Both the position numbers and the translations under genes were made by a program. This document shows positions 52,962-60,616 of a stretch of 64,000 bases of DNA, piece after piece. Below the pieces are notes generated by a model. That model was given only the letters and a program-made list of their open reading frames with translations, made no database searches and was not told where the DNA came from. Source of the stretch: Kocuria marina (GTDB lineage: Bacteria > Actinomycetota > Actinomycetes > Actinomycetales > Micrococcaceae); the NCBI RefSeq assembly GCF_000786655.1, contig NZ_JROM01000055.1, forward strand, positions 124,001 through 188,000, read 5' to 3'. Every line of letters starts with the position of its first letter. The stretch's first letter is position 1.

Positions 52962-53561
52962 TCAGTCCGTGAGGATCAACGACAGCCCCCGATCGAGGGC
53001 CTGTTCGGTGCCCTCCCGAACGGATTCGGGTGCGTTGAGGTGATCCAGGGCCAGCCCGTTCACGAGTGCCGTGACCAGGGGCGCGGCGGTGTCCGGGGTC
53101 AGCCCCTCATGTAGCTTCCCGTCCTCCTGGGCCCGCCGCAGGAAGTTCAGGACACCCTCGTGGAAGATCTGCAGGTTCTGCCAGTACACGCTCGCGAGCC
53201 AGTCCCGGGTGGAGGCGGCCGCCCCGAAGCTGACCCACACGGCAGCGTCCTCCCTCCGCACGCCCTCCAACGGCAGGAGTTCACGCAGGGTGCGAGCGAG
53301 GGATGCCCGATAGCCGTTCTGACCGCGCGCAGCCATGACCCGCTGGGTTTGTCGCTCCACGGACCTCTCGAGGGCGGCGAGCAGCAGATCCCGCCGCGTC
53401 TTGTAGTGGTATTGAACGGTCCCGGGGGAGATCCCGGACTCCTGGGCCACGGTGCGCACGCTCACCACGTCGAAACCTTGCTGGGCGATCACGCGGATCG
53501 CCGCTTCCGCGATCATGACCCGGGCGGGGATCATCCCGCGACTCTCGTTCTCCTGTGGCAT
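52962..53561 (-). CDS. TetR-family transcriptional regulator
   Basis: The 199-residue protein has an N-terminal TetR helix-turn-helix (AAIRVIAQQGFDVVSVRTVAQESGISPGTVQYHYKTRRDLLLAALE) and a ligand-binding C-terminal part. ATG 53561 follows GAGGGGG. It is divergent from a GAP-family membrane gene, and two CATAC/GTATG dyads lie between the genes, so it very likely represses both. An upstream extension to 53651 is unlikely because it passes through the operator region. Confidence 0.9.
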   Translation of the reverse strand: MPQENESRGMIPARVMIAEAAIRVIAQQGFDVVSVRTVAQESGISPGTVQYHYKTRRDLLLAALERSVERQTQRVMAARGQNGYRASLARTLRELLPLEGVRREDAAVWVSFGAAASTRDWLASVYWQNLQIFHEGVLNFLRRAQEDGKLHEGLTPDTAAPLVTALVNGLALDHLNAPESVREGTEQALDRGLSLILTD

Positions 53562-53576
53562 CTGACCACCCCCTCT

Positions 53577-53607
53577 CATACAAGTGTATGGTTGCGGTAT
53601 GACATAC
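53577..53607. promoter_or_regulatory. Two operator-like dyads between TetR gene and GAP-family gene
   Basis: CATAC-AAGT-GTATG (53577-53590) and GTATG-A-CATAC (53597-53607) stand about 18 bases centre to centre between the divergent genes. Such paired dyads are typical of TetR auto-repression. Confidence 0.55.
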
Positions 53608-53632
53608 GTTCGTACGAGACAAGGCGGCACAC

Positions 53633-54295
53633 ATGGGTGACCTTCTCGCACTGCTCGGACTAGCTCTTCTCGACAGCATGAGCCTCGGGACCCTGGTGAT
53701 CCCCCTGGTCCTCGTGATCTCCCGGCGGCGCGTGGACGCGGTCCCGCTGTTCTTCTACTTCGCGGCCGCGGTGCTCCTCTACTTCTTCCTGGGGATCGCG
53801 ATCGCCCTGGGGTTCGACCTCCTCTCCGACGTGGCCGGGGGGATCTGGGACAGCGAGCCCGCCCAGTGGTTCAAGGTGGTCGCCGGGCTGGGTCTGCTCG
53901 CGTACGGGATCTTCGCACCGGACCCCGTGAAGCGCGAGGGGCACCGCGCACCGCCCAGGTCCCTGCATCCCGGTGCCATGGTCGCCCTCGGTGCCGGCGC
54001 TGCTCTCACGGAAGCCGCCACGATGGTCCCCTATCTCGCGGCCAACGGGATCATCACGAGTATGGACATCGGCTGGTCGCTGCGACTGGCCCTGCTCGCT
54101 GCCTACTGCGTCGTGATGATCCTGCCCGCGCTCGTGCTCATCGTGGCTGCAGCATTGGCCGGCCAGCGGATCTGGCCGCGCCTCGAGAGGATCGTCCCCA
54201 CGCTCGAGCGGGAAGCGAAGGTCACGCTTCTGTGGATCGCGGCGATCGTGGGGGTGTGGATGGCCGGGAGCGGATTGTCCGCCGTGATGAACTGA
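53633..54295 (+). CDS. GAP-family membrane protein (Sap-like)
   Basis: The 220-residue protein has six hydrophobic segments. Near the start, LLGLALLDSMSLGTLVIPLVLVISRR is the conserved opening of the Sap/GAP family named after the mycobacterial sulfolipid-addressing protein. Members move lipids or small glycolipids. The gene is divergent from the TetR regulator gene and controlled by the dyads between them. AAGG lies a few bases before ATG 53633. Whether this strain exports a lipid by it is unknown. Confidence 0.8.
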   Translation: MGDLLALLGLALLDSMSLGTLVIPLVLVISRRRVDAVPLFFYFAAAVLLYFFLGIAIALGFDLLSDVAGGIWDSEPAQWFKVVAGLGLLAYGIFAPDPVKREGHRAPPRSLHPGAMVALGAGAALTEAATMVPYLAANGIITSMDIGWSLRLALLAAYCVVMILPALVLIVAAALAGQRIWPRLERIVPTLEREAKVTLLWIAAIVGVWMAGSGLSAVMN

Positions 54296-54368
54296 CACCC
54301 CCTCTTGTCCGCGGAGGACCCCCGGAAGCGATCGAACACCGTTCGGTGCAGTACTTCGGTGTACTACA

Positions 54369-55679
54369 TTGGCGTGGCCGGTGAGGGCGGGTTTCGCCTC
54401 CGGTCAGGAGATGCTGCAGTACTACGTCTCCTACGGGTGGTGGGGCATTGCCGGGGCCGCCGTGAACCTGCTCGTGATGCCACTGACCGCCATGACGATC
54501 CTGCAGTACGGCAGCTACTTCCGGGCGCAGTCCCACGGCAAGGTGTTCCACTCCATCACGTCCCTGTTCCTGGCCAAGTTCATGGACTACGGGCTGTCCA
54601 TCGCGCAGTTCTGCGTGGGCTTCGTGATGCTCGCCGGCGCCGGTTCCAACCTCCACCAGCAGTTCGGACTGCCCCTGTGGACCGGGTCGGCGATCATGGT
54701 GGTCCTGGTGCTGCTCGCCGGGATGCTCAATACGGATCGGGTGAGCAACGTGATCGGCGGGATCACCCCGGTGATGATCGTGCTCCTGGTGTGCGCGGTG
54801 GTCTACGCGGTCGTGACCTTCGACGGTTCCTTCCAGGGCGTCCACGAGTTCGCGCTGCAGCACGGCACCCCGGCGCTGTCCAACTGGTTCCTGGCCACCG
54901 TGAACTACACCGGTCTGGCCATGTTCAGCGGCATCGCCATGGCGATCATCATCGGCGGGCAGAACTGGAGCCCGCAGGCCGCCGGCTGGGGCGGGTTCAT
55001 CGGCGGCTTCATCTTCAGCTTCCTGCTCCTGCTCATGACCGGCGCACTGCTGCTCAGCATCCAGGACGTGTACGACGCCGATCTGCCCACCCTCGCGCTC
55101 ATCGACAAGATCAATCCCGTGCTCGGGGTCATCGCCTCCGTGGGGACGTACCTCATGATCTTCAGTACGTCCCTGGGTGTGTTCTTCTCCCTGGGCAAGC
55201 GCCTCGCGGCGCCCCGGCCGTCCTGGGGCAGGCTGGTGTTCATCGCGGTCACGCTGGTCGGGTTCGGGCTGAGCTTCCTGCCGTTCACCGAGCTGGTGAA
55301 CAAGGTGTTCCCCGTGATCGGCTGGCTGGGCGTCCTCTTCGTAGCGGTCCTGCTGGTCACGTGGCTGGTCAGCGCGCGCACCGACATCGCCGAGGAAGGG
55401 TTGCGGCGGGACCGGATCCGCGCGCTGCTGCTCTACCGCCTGGACCCGAAACGTCGCTGGACGCCCCGGCACGCGAACGCCCTCATCCAGGCGGTGGACG
55501 AGTCCAATCTTCGCGCCAGGCAACTGGGCGACGTGATGAGCAGTGACCTCTACCAGGAGGCCGAGCGGACCAGTGGGATCAGCGTCCCGCCCGAGGAGCA
55601 GGAACAGCTCGGCGAGAAGCTGTGGCGGTTGCAGAGGTCCCGCCGTACCCAGCACGCTCCGAAGCCCCCGCGCCGTTGA
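54369..55679 (+). CDS. YkvI-like membrane protein with an apparent frameshift at its N-terminus
   Basis: About eleven membrane segments are visible, from RAGFASGQEMLQYYVSYGWWGI to a charged C-terminus. Relatives start with a helix carrying YVGVVVGAGFSSGQE. Here the matching helix (STSVYYIGVA) is encoded in the next frame from about 54305, and one extra G near 54380 would join it to VRAGFASG. The open frame itself starts with TTG 54369 and has no ribosome site. It is either a real indel or a sequencing error; if real, the protein probably cannot be made in full. The family is of unknown function. A strong terminator follows. Confidence 0.75.
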   Translation: MAWPVRAGFASGQEMLQYYVSYGWWGIAGAAVNLLVMPLTAMTILQYGSYFRAQSHGKVFHSITSLFLAKFMDYGLSIAQFCVGFVMLAGAGSNLHQQFGLPLWTGSAIMVVLVLLAGMLNTDRVSNVIGGITPVMIVLLVCAVVYAVVTFDGSFQGVHEFALQHGTPALSNWFLATVNYTGLAMFSGIAMAIIIGGQNWSPQAAGWGGFIGGFIFSFLLLLMTGALLLSIQDVYDADLPTLALIDKINPVLGVIASVGTYLMIFSTSLGVFFSLGKRLAAPRPSWGRLVFIAVTLVGFGLSFLPFTELVNKVFPVIGWLGVLFVAVLLVTWLVSARTDIAEEGLRRDRIRALLLYRLDPKRRWTPRHANALIQAVDESNLRARQLGDVMSSDLYQEAERTSGISVPPEEQEQLGEKLWRLQRSRRTQHAPKPPRR

Positions 55680-55709
55680 CGGCGTCCCCGGGGCGGTAAC
55701 GGCAGTACG

Positions 55710-55761
55710 ACGACGGCGGACGGTCACCTTCGCGCTCAAGGTGACCGTCCGCCGTCGTTTT
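55710..55761 (+). terminator. Intrinsic terminator after the YkvI-like gene
   Basis: A perfect 21-bp stem (55710-55730 with 55738-55758), 7-base loop and a short TTTT run make a textbook terminator, the best in the window. Confidence 0.9.
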
Positions 55762-55807
55762 CTTCACTGTCCAGGCCCCTTGGGAAGGGAGCCCGGGTAC
55801 GAGGTCG

Positions 55808-55954
55808 TCAGCCTCCGAAGCCGATGTCCAGGGACACGACGCCCACGCCGATCACCATGGCGGTGGCCAGCAGGAACGCGAGCACGATCAGAATGAGCCC
55901 CCACGGGGTGCCCTTCTGCGGGTTGCTGGGCTGAGTTTTGGGCGTGTCTTCCAT
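55808..55954 (-). CDS. 48-residue single-helix membrane protein
   Basis: ATG 55954 follows AAGGGAAG (55958-55967 region), with ideal spacing. The 48-residue product has a polar N-terminus (MEDTPKTQPSNPQKGTPWG) and one strongly hydrophobic helix (LILIVLAFLLATAMVIG), then GVGVVSLDIGFGG. Good ribosome site, good helix and codon use like its neighbours support it as a real small gene. Its function is unknown; it may modulate a membrane complex. It lies between the YkvI terminator and the DUF429 gene. Confidence 0.7.
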   Translation of the reverse strand: MEDTPKTQPSNPQKGTPWGLILIVLAFLLATAMVIGVGVVSLDIGFGG

Positions 55955-56122
55955 GATCTTCCCTTCGTGTGGTCGGAGTTCAAGTCTGGCAGGTCGCGGA
56001 GAGTTCGGGGGAAAGTGACATGGGGCGGGGCGCGCCGATCGTGGCGCCGGAGCGGGCTCAGCGTGCGGGCGGAGCGAGATATTCGCGCGGCCGGAGGAGC
56101 AACCACGCGAGCGGCGCGGAGA

Positions 56123-56902
56123 TCACCCGGCCGAGGGTGCGCGGCGCGGGGTTGCCGGCGCCCGACGCGGAGGCGCGGGCGCGCCGCTCGGTAGCCGGAT
56201 CCACCCTTCGCGCAGTGACACCGACCGCAGTTCCCCGGGGATGGGCTCGCAACGCTCGAGGTCCACCTCACGGGCGACCAGAGCCGCGAGGACCGCATCC
56301 AGTGCGTTGTCATCCGCCGCGCACACGTCGTGAAAGCCGCCCCAGTCCAACCAGGGCACTCGATCGGACAACTCGCTCATCAGGCGGGAACGCTGCGCAA
56401 CGTTCGTCTTCCCCTTGTATCCCCGGTGCGGAAGTGACCAGCACTTCAAGGCTGCCGCGGGATACACCTCGCACACCACGCCCGAGCCATCGCGCGGCAC
56501 CGGGACCCCCGATGCCCGCAACTCCGCCTCGATACCGGCCCACCGCAGAGCCGGGTGGGCGATGCGGTCCGTGGACACGCTCAACGGCGTGAGACCGGTC
56601 CGTTCCTGGATCCACCTGTCCGTGGCACGCATCGCGAGGGGCCGCCGCCAGGACGGACCGGTGTCTGCGGGAGGAACGAGGGTCCCCCGGCTGTGGGCGG
56701 TCAGCACGTCCACGAAAGCGTCGGGCCACCCGAAAGGGATGTCCACCCCGACCCGCTGGGCCGTTCGGATCGCCTTCACGAGATCGTGGTCGGTGGCACC
56801 GACCGTCACGTGTCGCACCACGACGGAACCCGCGTCCTCGGTCAACTCCGCCAGGCCAGTGCGTTGCTCGCTCGCGGCCAGGTCGATCCCGATGTAGGTC
56901 AT
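56123..56902 (-). CDS. DUF429 domain protein
   Basis: The protein has 259 residues from ATG 56902; the in-frame ATG 56908 is two codons upstream. The DUF429 pattern is clear: MTYIGIDLAASEQRTGLA, VGVDIPFGWPDAFVD, RATDRWIQERTGLTPLSVSTDRIAHPA, EVYPAAALKCW, and DDNALDAVLAALVARE. The family is distantly RNase H-like and its substrate is unknown. TACCGT (56910-56915, minus strand) is seven bases before ATG 56902, which supports that start. The Arg/Pro-rich C-terminal tail (APAPPRRAPATPRRAPS) is not conserved. Confidence 0.85.
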   Translation of the reverse strand: MTYIGIDLAASEQRTGLAELTEDAGSVVVRHVTVGATDHDLVKAIRTAQRVGVDIPFGWPDAFVDVLTAHSRGTLVPPADTGPSWRRPLAMRATDRWIQERTGLTPLSVSTDRIAHPALRWAGIEAELRASGVPVPRDGSGVVCEVYPAAALKCWSLPHRGYKGKTNVAQRSRLMSELSDRVPWLDWGGFHDVCAADDNALDAVLAALVAREVDLERCEPIPGELRSVSLREGWIRLPSGAPAPPRRAPATPRRAPSAG

Positions 56903-57077
56903 GCCCATGACGGTAGTGCGGGTTGCGCGCCGTACGTCACCATATGGGCATCATCCGCGGGAAGCGTCAGGTGGGACGCGGTCGGGCAATGGCACGGCCC
57001 GCCTGCGGTGCGGCGCCTACCCGGTCCCAAATGAATGCACGCACGGCGCATTCAGCCGGGCTGCCTATCATCGGGCC

Positions 57078-57317
57078 ATGAACACTTTCTTCAACTCCAT
57101 GCGCAATCTCGGCTTCCGACGCGGACCGCAACGAGTGGTCGCCGGCATCTGCGGTGGCCTGTCCCATCAGTTCGGCATCAATGTGTGGCTCGTCCGCCTG
57201 GTGGTCCTGTTGTCATTCCTGCTCCCCGTGGTGGGGCTCGCCCTGTACCTGGTGGTCTGGATCATCACCCCGTGGCAGGACGGCAGCATCCCGCTGGAGA
57301 CGTCGCTACGCAAGTGA
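57078..57317 (+). CDS. PspC-domain protein
   Basis: The 79-residue protein has a PspC domain (PQRVVAGICGGLSHQFGINVWLVRLVVLLSFLLPVVGLALYLVVWIITP), with one or two membrane helices. PspC relatives sense or respond to envelope stress. TATCAT (57066-57071) lies six bases before ATG, so the gene looks leaderless; the region upstream has an inverted repeat TGAATGC-9-GCATTCA (57032-57054). Confidence 0.88.
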   Translation: MNTFFNSMRNLGFRRGPQRVVAGICGGLSHQFGINVWLVRLVVLLSFLLPVVGLALYLVVWIITPWQDGSIPLETSLRK

Positions 57318-57467
57318 CCCGCGGCGTCGTCGTTCCCGACGCGGGCCGAGCCGGGCCCGCCATGGCGCGGCGCCCGGCTCATGCTTTCGTGGCATAGAGG
57401 CGGAAGCGGCGCTGCGTCACGCTCTCGCGCTGGAGAAGGATTCTGGGGCCCCCGCGGTACGGGCCAA

Positions 57468-58154
57468 CTACCGGGCGGGGCCGTCCACCTCGTCTAGCTC
57501 TTCGGCCGCCGCGCCGTCGGACGTCGGATCCTGCAGCGCGGGCCCGCCCACGGCCTGGTCCTGCCAGGTGAGCACGCGCCATGCACCGGGCTCGCCGTCG
57601 AGCACGACGACGCCCGTGTTCGACAATCCGTTGGTCGCCGTGAACTTGCGGTCCAAGTTGGCGCACCGCAGCGCACACCACGCACGAATGACGGCGCCGT
57701 GCGACACGAGAACAGCCACGCGGTCTGGTGCCAGAGCAGTGGCAGCTTCCTCGACGACGGCATCGAAGCGCGCCATGATGTCGTGCCCGTTCTCGTCCGA
57801 CCCGGGGATCCTCGAATCGAGGCCGCCATCCGCCCAGCTCAACGCCGACTCCAGATAGGTCTCGATCGAATCGTGGTCGTTGGCCATTTCCAGATCCCCG
57901 GCACCGATCTCGCGCAGCCCCTCCCGGATCTCGATCGACACCCCTCGCGCATCCGCGAGCGGGGTGGCCGTCTGCTGGGTGCGCACGAGGTTGGAGGCGT
58001 AAATCGCACTGATGGGCTCACCCGCCAGCGCCTGCACGAGGGCCCGCGCCTGCTCACGCCCCAGGTCGGTGAGGTCCGCGCCGGGTGCGGCGGTGTCCAA
58101 GTGATGGCCCACGTTGGAGGAGGTCTGGCCATGACGCACCAGGATGAGTCGCAC
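57468..58154 (-). CDS. Histidine phosphatase-family protein (phosphoglycerate mutase-like)
   Basis: GTG 58154 (AAAAGG about ten bases upstream) gives 228 residues. The signature LILVRHGQTSSNVGHHLDTAAPGADLTDLG opens the protein, and the second His is in VLVSHGAVIRAWCALR. The EIGAGDLEMAND stretch is the conserved loop after the second motif. It hydrolyses small phosphate esters; the substrate cannot be told. The C-terminal 25 residues are acidic and unstructured. An in-frame GTG at 58166 is an alternative start four codons upstream. Confidence 0.85.
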   Translation of the reverse strand: MRLILVRHGQTSSNVGHHLDTAAPGADLTDLGREQARALVQALAGEPISAIYASNLVRTQQTATPLADARGVSIEIREGLREIGAGDLEMANDHDSIETYLESALSWADGGLDSRIPGSDENGHDIMARFDAVVEEAATALAPDRVAVLVSHGAVIRAWCALRCANLDRKFTATNGLSNTGVVVLDGEPGAWRVLTWQDQAVGGPALQDPTSDGAAAEELDEVDGPAR

Positions 58155-58216
58155 GGGGATATGCACCTTTTCAGTTGCCGGGGGTCTTGTAGGTCCTACC
58201 CGGTCCACGGTAGCTC

Positions 58217-58310
58217 AGGGAGGAATCCGCTGAGCCACGCACCACGACTGCGGGCCGAGGAGCGACCCTGGCCGTACTGGCCGTGACGCTGCTCACCGGG
58301 TGCGGGGGCG
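58217..58310 (+). pseudogene. Remnant of a lipoprotein gene start
   Basis: AGGGAGGA at 58217 is followed by CTG AGC CAC (as if a start had been lost), then, one frame over, ATLAVLAVTLLTGCGGGTP, a lipoprotein h-region with lipobox LTGC. The two halves are in different frames, and no coherent protein follows. It looks like the 5' end of a degraded lipoprotein gene. Confidence 0.4.
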
Positions 58311-58484
58311 GGACGCCCCGTAGCGCAGGACCGTCTCGGAGCCGAGCCACTCCACGACCCGGTCTGCCAGCAGACAGTCGATCATCATGGTTGCGGAGAA
58401 GGCACCGCAGACGACGGCCGCAGTGCCCACGGAGGTGCCGAGCGCGTCCTTCAGGCCGCGCTCGCGCGGAGCTCCACCCGATTG
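58293..58484 (-). pseudogene. Fragment of an MFS transporter gene
   Basis: On the minus strand, a stop-bounded stretch of about 63 codons reads GLKDALGTSVGTAAVVCGAFSATMMIDCLL and ADRVVEWLGSETVLRYGA. Patterns such as GxxFSxTMxxxxxLADRxVExxG resemble the conserved half-repeat of MFS transporters. It has no start and no remainder nearby, so it is a remnant left by deletion. It overlaps the lipoprotein remnant on the other strand. Confidence 0.4.
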
Positions 58485-58596
58485 TCACTGACTCTCCCGC
58501 CCCCGAGATGGACGTGGCGTCCCTGCGTGCGACAGGAGTCACCGTCACCGTGACGGCCCAGGGCTGAGCCGCTGGAAATACCCTAGAGTAACTTCT

Positions 58597-59493
58597 ATGT
58601 CTGACCACCGGAACTCCTCTGTAGCCGGCATCCGCCGCGAGAACTTGAGCATTCCCGTCGCCTCGGACGCCGTGGCGGGCACGCTGTGGCTGCCCGAGGG
58701 CGAGCCGCGCGGCGTCGTCGTCATCCACCCCGCCACTGCAACGCCCGAACGGTTCTACGCCGGGTTCGCCGAGTACGTGACGGGCCGCGGTCTCGCGGCG
58801 GTGACCTACGACTACCGCGGCACGGGCCGCTCCGGCGAGCCCCGGAAGAACCCGCACCTGCGCATGCGCGACTGGATGGGCGGGGACGTCCCCGCCGTGG
58901 CCGCCTCGACCCGCGCACGGTTCCCTGGGCTTCCACTGCACGCCGTGGGTCACAGCATCGGCGGGCACGCCATGGTCCTCGGCCACGGGCTCGAGGGCCT
59001 CGACCGGTTCGCGGTGGTCTCCTCCCACCTGGCGCACACCCGCACGATCGCCCCGCGGAAGGAGCAGCTGCGCGTGGCCGCCATGCTGCATGTCGTGGGC
59101 CCGGCGCTGAGCCGGACCCTGGGGTACATGCCCGGCAAGCGGCTCGGCATCGGAGAAAACATGCCCACAGCCGCGATGGTCGAGTGGGGGTCGTGGGCAC
59201 GGCGTCCCGGCTACTTCTTCGACGACCCGTCCATGGACGCGACGGCCCGCGCGGCCGCGGTCACCCAGGATGTGCTCGCGCTCGGCGCCTCCGACGATCC
59301 CTGGGCCAGCCCCGCGCAGATGAGGGCCCTGACCGGGCGGCTCACCTCCGCCGCGGTGGAGCACCGCACGTTCACTCCGGAGCAGCTGGGCGTTCCGCGC
59401 ATCGGCCACCACGGCCTGTTCCGCCGCTCCGCCGCCGACGCCGTGTGGCCGGGCCTCGTGGACTGGCTCACCGCGCCGTCACCCCAGGGCTGA
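58597..59493 (+). CDS. Alpha/beta hydrolase (YheT/serine aminopeptidase-like)
   Basis: The 298-residue protein has the hydrolase core GVVVIHPATATPERFYAGFAEYVTGRGLAAVTYDYRGTGRS, the nucleophile elbow AVGHSIGGHAMVLG, and a late GHHGLFRR that supplies the catalytic histidine. The HPATATPERFY opening is typical of a predicted esterase group close to YheT. It has no signal. ATG 58597 lies seven bases after TAGAGT (58584-58589), a leaderless arrangement. Both flanks hold gene remnants, and the convergent ltrA remnant runs into its 3' end. Confidence 0.85.
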   Translation: MSDHRNSSVAGIRRENLSIPVASDAVAGTLWLPEGEPRGVVVIHPATATPERFYAGFAEYVTGRGLAAVTYDYRGTGRSGEPRKNPHLRMRDWMGGDVPAVAASTRARFPGLPLHAVGHSIGGHAMVLGHGLEGLDRFAVVSSHLAHTRTIAPRKEQLRVAAMLHVVGPALSRTLGYMPGKRLGIGENMPTAAMVEWGSWARRPGYFFDDPSMDATARAAAVTQDVLALGASDDPWASPAQMRALTGRLTSAAVEHRTFTPEQLGVPRIGHHGLFRRSAADAVWPGLVDWLTAPSPQG

Positions 59494-59519
59494 ACGGCCC
59501 CGGCTTTCCGGGACTGCAC

Positions 59520-59861
59520 GCGCCGGGTGGAGAAGGGCAGCAGCGGGTCGATGAGCACCAGCACGCTCGCCAGGGGAAAGACCGTCTTGACGACCCTGTC
59601 CGCGTTGCACCTGATGGCCACCGCCCACACGCCGAGCAGGGAGACGGCGAGGGGAATGGTGAACGCGAAGGAGGACCACGGGGCATGCAGCTCGCTGCCG
59701 CCCGTGAGAACGTCGGTCTCCACCTCGATGCCGGCGGAGAAGGCGCCTGCCGCGGCGAAGACGAGGTCGAAGAACAGTTCGAGAGTGGAGGCGGTGCGCG
59801 CAGGCTCGGCCGAGTCCCGTGGGCGCATGGGAACGCGTCGGAAACGGGAGGTTGGGGTCAC
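59520..59861 (-). pseudogene. ltrA (low-temperature requirement A) remnant with in-frame internal deletion
   Basis: GTG 59861 is six bases after TATGCT, a proper start. Residues 1-33 read as the LtrA N-terminus (PMRPRDSAEPARTASTLELFFDLVF), and from there the frame jumps to the LtrA C-terminal part (FSAGIEVETDVLTGGSELHAPWSSFAFTIPLAVSLLGVW, then VVKTVFPLASVLVLIDPLLPF). Some 270 residues of the middle are missing, and the last helix is lost where it meets the hydrolase gene. The frame continues but encodes antisense of the hydrolase after about 59520. It is probably non-functional. Confidence 0.6.
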
Positions 59862-60036
59862 AGCGGGAGCATACTGCCGCTCACCCACTCCCCGGGGCGA
59901 GGACGGCGGCGCCCGTTCCCGCCGGGGTCCGTCGGTCACGTGGACAGTGTCACCCCGACAACTTCCCACCCACTGCGTAGCTCACGGACCGCTCCGGGCA
60001 GGGCCCCGCCCGCCCGGGCTCAGCGCAGCAGCACGA

Positions 60037-60396
60037 TCAGTGCAGCAGCAGTGTGACGGACAGCGTCGTGGGCTCGAGGGCCCTCACGGCGTGCAGCAGC
60101 CCCTCCGTGAGGTGCAGCACCTGGCCCGGCCGCAGCTGCACGGGACCCTCCGGGAGCTGGAAATCCACGCTCCCCCGGACCACCTGGATCAGCGCCGGGT
60201 GCGGTGCGGCGTGCTCGTGGAGCTCGTCGCCCTCGTGGAACTCGAAGGCGACCACCTTGACGCCATCCTCCTCCACCACCGTGGCAGCACTGGGGCGGCC
60301 CGGACGGGGTTCGCTGCGGCCGACCAGCTCTGAAAGGGTGGCGACTCCGCTCCCGGAGCCGTGGTGGGTGGTGTGCTCGAACGAGTGGTGCGCCAT
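60037..60396 (-). CDS. Cupin-domain protein
   Basis: The 119-residue protein has one cupin: KVVAFEFHEGDELHEHAAPHPALIQVVRGSVDFQLP, with the metal motif HEH...P...Q and later LRPGQVLHLTEGLLHAVRALEP. Such small cupins bind metal and act as dioxygenases, isomerases or sensors; the reaction is unknown. ATG 60396 is followed by MAHHSFEHTTHHGSGSG, a His-rich stretch that might bind metal. The AT-rich segment at 60419-60470 is its likely promoter. Confidence 0.82.
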   Translation of the reverse strand: MAHHSFEHTTHHGSGSGVATLSELVGRSEPRPGRPSAATVVEEDGVKVVAFEFHEGDELHEHAAPHPALIQVVRGSVDFQLPEGPVQLRPGQVLHLTEGLLHAVRALEPTTLSVTLLLH

Positions 60397-60418
60397 CGCT
60401 TCTCAGGTCCCCTCCGTG

Positions 60419-60470
60419 AATTGTTCGAAATATAATCAGCATATTATGCGCAAGATATTGGATCAATGAG
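60419..60470 (-). promoter_or_regulatory. AT-rich promoter region of the cupin gene
   Basis: A 50-base AT-rich island in a GC-rich genome contains a near-palindrome GCATATTATGC and, on the minus strand, TTGATC-17-TATGCT as a candidate -35/-10. No further gene is supported between here and the lactate permease stop. Confidence 0.4.
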
Positions 60471-60616
60471 GGTTCACTCGGCCGGAACCGCCGAAAAGCA
60501 GTCGCTCTCCTCCTGCGGCACCTCCCAGCTGACCCGATGCACCGAACGGCCCACCCACGAGGAGGTCGTGGCCCGCCTGAGGACGCGCCTCCCTCAGACA
60601 CTCACCCGAGGGTTGC

